A stretch of 10,000 bases of DNA from assembly GCA_016946835.1 (NCBI GenBank), contig JACVTC010000046.1:542501-552500 (forward strand), given 5' to 3'. Position 1 is the first letter of the stretch, and each line of letters starts with the position of its first letter. The position numbers were made by a program, and so were the translations under genes. The DNA is from Neocallimastix lanati (nom. inval.) (taxonomy: Eukaryota > Neocallimastigomycota > Neocallimastigomycetes > Neocallimastigales > Neocallimastigaceae). Under the pieces are notes generated by a model. The model searched no databases. It was not told the origin of the DNA and saw nothing but the letters and a program-made list of their open reading frames with translations. Positions 1 to 10,000 of the stretch are shown here, piece by piece.

Positions 1-232
1 TGGTTTATTTTATTTATTTATTTACTTATTTTTTATTTAGCTTTCTTTTAGTTTTAATAAAACTACTAACTATTTTTATTTAATAAATTAAGAGAAAAAA
101 AATGTGAATTTCTTATGCTATTAAAATAATAATATTTATTCATAAATAAGACTTTCTATAAAAATAAAAAAGAAAAAAAAAAAAAAGGAAAAAATAAATA
201 AAAAGAAAACTGATTTTAAGATTAATATATAA

Positions 233-285
233 TTTTTCTTTTTTTCTTTTTTCTTTTTTCTTTTTTCTTTTTTTTTTCTTTTTTT
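233..285 (+). repeat. Pyrimidine tract, repeated CTTTTTT units
   Basis: T runs of five to nine bases are separated by single C residues, giving an almost pure T/C strand. Simple-sequence DNA. Confidence 0.85.
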
Positions 286-680
286 ATTATTTCCCTTAAT
301 ATTTCATATACCTATTTTATTTATTTATATATTTATTTAATTTTTATTATTTTTTTTTAATATTTTTGTTTTTTTTTTAAAAAAAAAAAAAAAAAACAAT
401 TTTTATTTAATTTTTATATTTATATTTAATTTTAATATTTTAATTTTAACTTTTCTTTTCTATTGATATATTAAATTTTGTAACAAGTTTTATAATGATG
501 TGATATATAAAAAATTACATTATAATATATTTATGATATATTAATAATAACAATTTTATTAAAATAATTTATATTAAAAAAAAAAAAAAGAAATTAACAG
601 ATTCTCCAAATTAAATAAAAATTCTGATTATTATATTTTTAGCCTGATTGAATAACATGTTAATTATTTATACTATTTTA

Positions 681-777
681 TATCTATTTGTTTATTATTT
701 ATCTATTTATCTATTTATTATTTATCTATTTATTATTTATCTATTTATCTATTTATTTTTTATCTATCTATTTATTA
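681..777 (+). repeat. TTTATCTA/TTTATTAT simple repeat
   Basis: TATCTATTTAT and TTATTATTTAT units alternate about ten times with no interruption by G after 690. Confidence 0.85.
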
Positions 778-1524
778 TAACATATAATATAATATAGTAC
801 TTTTATCATTATTAAGTTTAACAGCTAAATTCTATTGTATGTTTAATAATTATTAATACTTTTTTTTTAAAAAAAAAAATAATAAATAAATAAATATCAT
901 TTATTAAATTTAATACTAAGATTTAGATTATTCATTAAATTTATTTAATATTTTTTATATTATCATCAAATTTTATTAATTATTTATAATAAGGAACAAT
1001 TGAGGACTTTTTTTTATTTTTATGAATTTTGGATTAAATTAAGAGAAATAAATAATATTCTTTTAATAATATATATTTATATATATATTTATTTCAAATA
1101 GTAATAGTAATATTATTAATTTTTTTTATCTTTTAATTTATTTTGATAGAAAAATAACATAAAAGTAAATAGTTTAAATTATAATATAAAATTATTCATG
1201 AATAGTTTATTAATTTTTTACATATTTAATTATATGTATAAAATTAATACAAAGTTTACACTAAATTATACGTTTTTCTAATATTTCTAAAAAAAAAAAG
1301 TTTTTTATTATTTTTCATATAATACTTTTTAATTTATAGTGTTTTTATTTGTGTTACCATGAATAGTAGTACAATTTAAAGAAATTATGATACACCAGAA
1401 ATGAACCAATAAAAAATAAACTTTTAATATATTATATAAATCTAATTTAATAATAAATTTTTAAAAAAATAATAAAAATGAAATTTAATTAAAAAAATTT
1501 TTTTATATAATATATATATTGTAC

Positions 1525-1728
1525 AATAAATAATCAATAATTAATAATTAATAATCAATAATAAATACATAAATAAATATATAAATATATAAATAATAAA
1601 TAATAAATAATAAATAATAAATAATAAATAATAATTAAAAATAAATAATAAATAATAAATAATAAATAATAAGTAAATAAATAAATAATAAGTAAATAAA
1701 TAAATAAATAATTAAATAATTAAATAAA
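1525..1728 (+). repeat. AATA/AAT simple-repeat array
   Basis: Repeats of AATAATAAATAAT type run for about 200 bases with only a few C or G substitutions (AATC, AAGT variants). Confidence 0.85.
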
Positions 1729-1760
1729 CAACTAAAAATGTTTATATGGTTCATTTAGAA

Positions 1761-1801
1761 ATGTTGCATTTTGAAATGTGGCGTTTGTGTTATTGCAACA
1801 T
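1761..1801. repeat. Inverted repeat ATGTTGCA/TGCAACAT with 25-base loop
   Basis: An exact 8-bp inverted repeat (1761-1768 and 1794-1801) encloses a G-containing loop including GTGGCGTTTGTG. The island 1741-1810 is much less A/T-rich than everything for hundreds of bases on either side, and is flanked by simple repeats. Its role is unknown. Confidence 0.5.
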
Positions 1802-1836
1802 GACTCCATAAATTTTTTAATTTTTTTAATACAATT

Positions 1837-1837
1837 A

Positions 1838-1896
<59 letters not shown>

Positions 1897-1899
1897 ATT
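1837..1899 (+). repeat. AAAT tetranucleotide microsatellite
   Basis: About fifteen uninterrupted AAAT units, directly downstream of the hairpin island. Confidence 0.92.
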
Positions 1900-1995
1900 A
1901 TAATCAAGTTATGAAATAAATAAAAATGTATTATTTACTTTCTTATTATAAAAAAGACTGAATAATAATTATTAATTTATAATAAATGATTAAAT

Positions 1996-2076
1996 TTAAA
2001 TAATAAAAATAAATAATAAATAATTAAATAATAAATAATTAAATAAAAAATAATTAAATAAAAAATAATTAAATAA
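1996..2076 (+). repeat. AATAATTAAATAAAA tandem repeat beside the transposase relic
   Basis: Imperfect units of ATAATTAAATAAAAA repeat about four to five times and end just before the recognisable start of the FLYWCH/MULE relic. Confidence 0.7.
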
Positions 2077-2090
2077 CAGAATAATCAAAT

Positions 2091-2970
2091 TCTAAAGAAT
2101 ATAGATGTACTGAATGTAAAACTTTAAATATTTACAAATCTTTCATTATTTTAAACGATAAAAAGGAAATTTTAAGATAGGAAAGTTTACATAATCATAG
2201 TGAAAAAGAATTTGATACATTTATATCAATTACAAAGTATAAAATTAAAGATGAAATTAGAAAAAGTTCAATTCTTTGGGTATAAAACTTAAATAAGAAT
2301 TTTATGATATTCAAAAATCCAAATTTAATTATCTTCCAATCCCCATTTCAAACAAAATTATTTACGAAAAATAATGAAAATATATTTGCTGATGATACTT
2401 TTTATATTATACCTAAATTTAGTTTTCAAATGTTCATTACTAGAACTTATATTAAAGACTTAAATAGTTTTTATACTACATATTTTTCGATATTTAAAAA
2501 TAAAGAACAAACTACTTATTAACATTTTTTTTCTATTTATTCAAATAACTTTTCATAAGTATAGAAATAATACTGTAATTAAACAAAAAAATTTTCATTG
2601 TGATTTCAAAAAAGGTATATCTAATACAGCAGAAAAAATATTTCCTAATATACATATTAAATTGTATTTGGTACAATAAAAGAGCATTAGATTTTTTTTT
2701 TTAAACAAAAATGAATTATGAAATAATGAAGTATAATATAATAATATATATATATTTATTGTAAAGTGATTTTGAACTTACCATTTATAAATCCTGAATA
2801 TATAATTGATATTTATAGTAAAATTAGGTGTGAAACATATAATAATGACTAATTTTTGAAATTTTTAGAATATTTACAAATTAAACTATTTAAAAAATTA
2901 TAAAAATTGGAATTATTATAACAATATAGTGCATATAATAAATAATTGTCGAATTATGATTTAAATGATT
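2091..2970 (+). pseudogene. Decayed FLYWCH zinc-finger/MULE transposase-domain gene
   Basis: Pieces follow in family order across shifting frames. From 2091: YRCTEC, then ILNDKKEILR, an in-frame TAG at 2178 and ESLHNHS, resembling a FLYWCH finger ending in HNH. A TAA at 2283 is followed by 2304-2519, with IFADDTFYIIPKF and, later, NKEQTTY, matching the MULE-domain DGTFK-P-F and NK-ETY region. A frame change then gives NFHCDFKKGISNTAEKIFPN (about 2590-2650, the DFE-A segment), another change gives CIWYNKRALD (2663-2692, the CxWH-ra segment), and return to the first frame gives LNLPFINPEYIIDIYSKI (about 2772-2825). TAA at 2850 and 2901 and a further shift to NYKNWNYYNNIVHIINN (from 2896) follow. 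At least four stops and four frame changes exclude a working gene. The first catalytic Asp position reads ADDTF. Family names come from recognition of motifs, not a search. Confidence 0.75.
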
Positions 2971-3148
2971 AATTAATTTAAATAATATAAATACTGTATT
3001 ATAATAAATGTCAAGGTAATAATCAAATGTAAAAGATTATCCGAATACTATTGTAATTATTAATAATTAAAATTTTTAGTAAAAATCCATAATTTTTAAA
3101 ATTTTTCTTAATTAAAAATCATAATTGTTTAAAATTTTAATATTTTTT

Positions 3149-3156
<8 letters not shown>

Positions 3157-3188
<32 letters not shown>
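3157..3188 (+). repeat. Poly-A tract of 32 bases
   Basis: An uninterrupted A run bounded on both sides by TTT followed by A residues. It lies about 190 bases after the last recognisable piece of the transposase relic; nothing shows it is a retroposed tail. Confidence 0.9.
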
Positions 3189-3191
<3 letters not shown>

Positions 3192-3507
3192 AAAATCTCA
3201 ATCATTAAATATTTCTAAACAATTATTTTATTATTATTTTTATTTACAATATTTTTATTAACTGTTATATCTATATCATTAATTATATGAATACTATATA
3301 ACAAATCTTCTATTAAATATTTTTTTAATATTTTTATTTTCTATTAAAATGTATAATAAAAATAAAAGAAAAAAAAAAAAGATATTAAATATTTTTATTA
3401 ATATCTTCTATATTTATATTATTAATTTTATGAAAACTATAAAATTAATAAATATGAAGATTAAAGAAAAAAAAATTTATTTTTATTCTAAAACTCTTTT
3501 ATTTAAA

Positions 3508-4000
3508 TATTTATTTTCAGATAATATTTTATTTATATATTTAAGGATTTTATAAAGCTTTTAATTTTAATTTTTATATTAATAAAAAAATTAATTTTTT
3601 TATTGAATTATTTTTTTTTTATATTTTTAAGAATATTTAAAGAATATTTTCTTTTGTTTCTTGTTTTTAAGATCTATAAGATTTTTAATTTTTAAATGAA
3701 TTTTTTTATATTTTAAAAACTTTTTATATATTAAAAAAATATTTTATTTTTGTAAATATAAATATAATGAAAATTTCAAAAATATTTTATTTTTTAAAAT
3801 AATACTTTATTTTCAGATAATATTTTATTTATATATTTATTTTAAGGATATACAAAACTTTTAATTTTTATTTTTTATTATCTAAAAAAAGTTTAGTTTT
3901 TTTTTTTTAAAAAAAATATTTTATGAGTATTTTTTTATTTTATATTATTAAGATATATAAGACTTTTTAAATTTTGATATTCTAACTAATCTTTTAAATA
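3508..4000. repeat. Degenerate four-copy repeat in A/T-rich DNA
   Basis: Four related blocks begin near 3541, 3668, 3841 and 3949, each reading roughly TTAAGR..TATAARR.TTTTAA. In addition a 33-base identity (TTATTTTCAG onward) occurs at 3511-3543 and 3807-3839, and AAGATMTATAAG at 3669 and 3950, so a unit of about 280-296 bases looks duplicated in tandem and each unit holds two half-copies. Old duplication followed by indels is the simplest reading. Confidence 0.5.
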
Positions 4001-4229
4001 TTTTTATATTTAAAAAAAATATTTGTTTTATTATTACCATTTATTTTTGTAGTATTAACTAGTAATTTCATTATTAAATATAAAGATAATATTATCTACT
4101 TTTTTTATTGATAATTATAAAAGATAAGAATTTTATCTTACATGCTTGTAAATGTTTTTTAAAAAAAAATTGTTATAAATATAATTACAAATATTTATCA
4201 ATAATAAATATAAATTATCATACTGAAAT

Positions 4230-4400
4230 TATTTATTATTTATTAATTAATTTAATAATGGATTTTTTTCCATTACTATTATTCTAGTTTAACTATTAGT
4301 TTCATTATTAGTAGTATTGCATTAATAATTATGAGCACCTTAAGTCTTTGATGACATAATATAAATTATTATAATCTTTATATCAATATTAACAATAAAT
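4230..4400 (-). pseudogene. Possible ankyrin-repeat gene relic (tentative)
   Basis: Read on the minus strand from about 4340 downward, one frame gives GAHNY, stop, CNTTNNETNS, stop, TRIIVMEKNPLLN, stop, LINNK. With single-base changes this resembles the G-A-x-x-N / N-x-x-x-x-T-x-L / hydrophobic / L-x-x-L-I pattern of ankyrin repeats. Just upstream another frame gives KDYNNLYYVIKD, also ankyrin-like. Stops and shifts are frequent. Ankyrin-repeat genes are, to my knowledge, abundant in gut fungi. A/T-rich noise can mimic such peptides, so this is a weak call. Confidence 0.28.
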
Positions 4401-4766
4401 TTAACAAAAAATTTCTATAATTAAATATTTTATTCAATACTTTGAACTATTTAAATTATTCAAAATATTGAATAAAGTAAAAATTAAAATTATGTTTGTT
4501 TGAAAATTTAATTAAAAAATACAAATATTTATTTTAAAATTTACTTAAATAGATTAATATAAAATGAAAAGAAAAAGTGAAAAAAGGTAAAAAAAAAAAA
4601 AAAAAATGGATAAAAATATATCATTAAAAATAAGGTTTTTAAAGTTTAAGTATTTTTCCTTAAAAATGAAGGAACAATTAATAATAATTAATCATTAATT
4701 ATTTTAATAATAATATGGAAGTAAATTACTTAGCATTATTTTACTGGTAATTTAAAACTAGTGATA

Positions 4767-4916
4767 CTAAATACTTGTTTCTATTCTTCCCAATTTTAGT
4801 ATGTAAAGTGATTCGTTTTGTTGGTTAGAATTCTCAATATTAATTAACATACTGTATTCAATTCTTTTTAAAGTTGCTAAATAGAATTCATAGAGTGGAT
4901 AGTTGTTAGTAACATT
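4767..4916 (-). CDS. Short minus-strand open frame of unknown nature (possible relic exon)
   Basis: Forty-nine sense codons precede a TAG, without an early ATG. The translation includes NNYPLYEFYLATLKRIEY and later ESLYILKLGRIETSI, with balanced residue use rather than the Lys/Ile/Phe/Asn monotony of the surrounding DNA. Base composition here is visibly less A/T-rich than its flanks. I do not recognise the peptide. It could be an eroded exon or chance; the opposite strand is also open for about 30 codons. Confidence 0.2.
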   Translation of the reverse strand, partial: NVTNNYPLYEFYLATLKRIEYSMLINIENSNQQNESLYILKLGRIETSI

Positions 4917-4965
4917 TTAATTATAATAATATTGAAATATTATCATTTATGTTTAACAATAGTAT

Positions 4966-5017
4966 AAATAAATAATAAATGATAAATAATAAATGATAAA
5001 TGATAAATAATAAATAA

Positions 5018-5048
<31 letters not shown>

Positions 5049-5100
5049 ATAGATAAATAAACAATAAATAAATAAGCAATAAATAAATAGTAAATAAACA
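4966..5100 (+). repeat. AAATA/AAAT simple-repeat array
   Basis: AATAAATGATAAATAATAAAT units pass into a pure AAAT run (about 5020-5050) and then into AAATAAGC and AAATAGT variants. Confidence 0.85.
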
Positions 5101-6074
5101 AATATAATTATTTAAATAATTAATTAATTTATTAATTAAATTATTAATTATAATAAGAATAAAACATATATATATTTATATAAATAAAATTTGGTTATTT
5201 TAATCTCAAAAAAAAAAAAAAAAAAAATAATAAAATATTAAAATATTGGTCCATATTGAACTAATAATTAAAAAAAAAAAAAAAAAATAGTCTAATATTA
5301 GAACTTCTAATATTTTGATATATATGTAAATGATTACAGTAAGAGTTGACTTTACTCTTGTTATCTAATGTTTCATATATTATCAATTAATATCAATCAT
5401 GATATTGATGATAAACTTTAATAAATTCTCATTATAATATTTATCGATAATAATTTATATATAATATAATTATCATTATTTTTGATAATAATTTTAATAT
5501 ATAATTTTTATATATAATTTGAATTGTTTATATATATTCTTTATAAAATAAAAATTTTTTATTTTCTACCCACAAAAAAGTAAAAATAAAAAAAGATAAA
5601 GAAAAAGGAAAAAATAAAAAAAATAAATAAATAAAAAAAAAAAAAAAAAAAAAAAAAGATAAAAGTGTTGTATAAAAAACATGAAAGAAATACAATTTTA
5701 ATTGTGTTTATTGAAAGAAAAGTAATTTTAAATTAAATTAAATTTAAACATTATATTCTTTTATATTAATTTTTGAAAATAATTAAATTCTAGTAATAAA
5801 ATTTAATCCTTTAATTTTTAAAATTATATTTTTACTGTTTTATTGTATATATATATTTATACTTTTATTTTAATTTATTTATTATAATTTAATAATAATT
5901 TTATAAATAATAAAATAACATAAATAATTTTTAATATAATTTATTTCTCTTTCTTCTCAATATATCATTGTAATAGTTTTTTATATATATATATATTTAT
6001 TTTTTTAAAATTCATTTATATAATGAATATTTATTATATTTAACATATAATATAAACCATCTGAATTATTATAG

Positions 6075-6356
6075 GTAAGTGTATAAAATTTATATTTATT
6101 GTTATATGATTTTCTATTCATTTTTGCTTGGAATTTAATATATCAATTTCTTTTTTGCTTTTTTACTTAATTAGATTTCGAAATCTAATTTTTTAAAGAA
6201 ATTCAATTATACTTATAATTTATACTTTTTTTTTTTATAACATGGGAATATACATTCTGTTCATTTTTATTATTAACTTTTAATACTAACATTTTTTCTT
6301 TCTTATTTTATATTCTTTCTCTCTTTATATTATATTATATTCTAAATATTTAATAG
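6075..6356 (+). other. Probable 5'-leader intron of the channel gene
   Basis: The donor is ATAG|GTAAGT at 6075. TACTAAC, identical to the yeast branch-point consensus, lies at 6284-6290 and is followed by a T/C-rich tract (about 6291-6325). The first AG after the branch site is the TAATAG ending at 6356. The three signals are in the right order 250-530 bases before the ATG, and the body is less A/T-poor in complexity than its flanks. This is inferred: no coding sequence constrains it, and a transcript is needed. Confidence 0.5.
6169..6190. promoter_or_regulatory. Perfect 22-bp palindrome centred on TTCGAA
   Basis: The half-site AATTAGATTTC is followed directly by its exact reverse complement, with no spacer. 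It sits inside the predicted leader intron about 410 bases before the ATG and contains C and G in an otherwise almost pure A/T setting. It could be a homodimer binding site, but no factor can be named from sequence. Confidence 0.4.
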
Positions 6357-6445
6357 GAAAAGAATTTTAAAAAAATAAAAATTAATTATAAAAAAAATAA
6401 ATAATTCAATATTTAAAATCATATATATATATTAATTATTAATTA

Positions 6446-6483
6446 TTATTATTATTATTATTTTTAAATAATAATAATAATAA
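6446..6483 (+). promoter_or_regulatory. A/T hairpin in the predicted 5' leader
   Basis: A perfect 15-bp stem (6446-6460 with 6469-6483) encloses an 8-base loop. The arms are ATT and TAA trinucleotide repeats, so it may simply be two opposed microsatellites. It lies about 120 bases before the start codon. All pairs would be A-U, so stability is modest. Confidence 0.35.
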
Positions 6484-6579
6484 AAATAATAAATTAAGAA
6501 ATAAATTATTGTCAAAAATTAATAATATTTATTTAAATCATTTGAATATTCATAATTTATTATATAAATAAATTCATAA

Positions 6580-6597
6580 ATGTATAAATTCATTTAA
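6580..6597 (+). promoter_or_regulatory. Five-codon upstream ORF in the leader
   Basis: ATG TAT AAA TTC ATT TAA encodes MYKFI and ends six bases before the main ATG at 6604, in the same frame. It is the only ATG between the predicted leader acceptor (6356) and the main start. Such a short spacing would hinder reinitiation, so leaky scanning would be expected; its AAA|ATG context is permissive at -3 but has T at +4. Confidence 0.45.
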
Positions 6598-6603
6598 GTA
6601 AAA

Positions 6604-10000
<3,397 letters not shown>

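Larger units (their letters stand above)
1..1740. other. Gene-free A/T-rich intergenic DNA with simple repeats
   Basis: No open frame of note or RNA gene is visible. It holds a C-punctuated T tract (233-285, units near CTTTTTT), a TTTATCTA/TTTATTA repeat (681-777), poly-A/poly-T junctions near 369-396 and 867-880, and an AATAAT/AAATA array from about 1525 to 1728. A slightly less A/T-rich stretch at 1341-1415 shows no convincing coding potential. Confidence 0.75.
2971..4229. other. A/T-rich stretch without a supportable gene
   Basis: Apart from the poly-A tract and the degenerate repeat, only low-complexity frames are present. The 68-codon plus-strand frame at 3349-3555 is Lys/Ile/Asn/Phe monotony and is not called. 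A minus-strand frame of 41 codons at 3215-3340 (with HIINDIDITVNKNI) has a weak echo near 3400-3450, and may belong to the same relic as the possible ankyrin fragment, but chance is likely at this composition. Confidence 0.6.
4480..6040. other. Intergenic A/T-rich DNA upstream of the channel gene
   Basis: Apart from the less A/T-rich patch at about 4720-4920, this is simple sequence: AAATA/AAATGAT repeats at about 4966-5100, A runs near 5207-5227 and 5271-5287, an A/G-rich stretch at 5570-5657 ending in a long A run, and TA dinucleotide runs near 5851 and 5980. No open frame, RNA gene or clear core promoter can be picked out; TATA-like strings are everywhere at this composition. Confidence 0.65.

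Noticed and set aside
2304-2522. 72-codon frame taken as an intact small gene
   Set aside because: It is one frame segment of the longer FLYWCH/MULE relic, with related peptide upstream behind stops and downstream in other frames.
3349-3555. 68-codon plus-strand frame
   Set aside because: Lys, Ile, Asn, Phe and Tyr monotony typical of open frames in nearly pure A/T DNA; no motif, and it overlaps the degenerate repeat.
1-6600. tRNA, rRNA, CRISPR array or origin in the gene-free DNA
   Set aside because: No cloverleaf-like G/C stems, no regularly spaced non-A/T repeats and no conserved rRNA blocks were seen; the arrays present are microsatellites.

Overview
This is a nuclear eukaryotic sequence of extreme A+T content, made of intergenic DNA plus one intron-containing gene. 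The best guess is an anaerobic gut fungus (Neocallimastigomycota, the Piromyces/Neocallimastix/Anaeromyces group). Four things point there: intergenic DNA that is almost pure A/T and crowded with homopolymers and microsatellites; short GT...AG introns; Asn-rich low-complexity protein segments; and a TOK-type potassium channel, a family known from fungi. A decayed FLYWCH/MULE transposase also fits, from general knowledge of these genomes. Dictyostelids share the A/T and Asn bias but are not known to carry TOK channels. The assignment is an inference.

Layout. Positions 1 to about 2080 are gene-free A/T-rich DNA with simple repeats and one small less A/T-rich island (1741-1810) holding a hairpin. 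Positions 2091 to about 2970 hold a plus-strand relic of a FLYWCH zinc-finger/MULE transposase gene, readable only by stepping through the three frames and past several stops. From 3200 to 4480 is low-complexity DNA with a degenerate four-copy repeat and a possible minus-strand ankyrin-repeat relic. From 4480 to about 6040 is mostly simple sequence, with a less A/T-rich patch near 4720-4920 that is open on the minus strand.

The one convincing gene starts at 6604 and runs off the right edge. Seven exons join into one open frame of 811 codons with no stop: 6604-6870, 7056-7248, 7406-7600, 7756-7872, 8044-8082, 8190-9650 and 9840-10000. The product has the TOK plan: four membrane segments, then TM5-P1-TM6, then TM7-P2-TM8. 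Three features are unusual. The first selectivity filter reads TCGTGD, while the second is canonical TIGYGD. About 400 residues of Asn/Ser/Asp-rich sequence, including a tandem RRxTF motif, separate the two pore units. Introns 5 and 6 each split a glycine codon of a filter.

Upstream lies a probable 5'-leader intron (GTAAGT ... TACTAAC ... TAG, 6075-6356) containing a perfect 22-bp palindrome. The spliced leader has a single upstream AUG, a five-codon uORF ending six bases before the main start. No RNA gene, CRISPR array or bacterial-type feature was seen.
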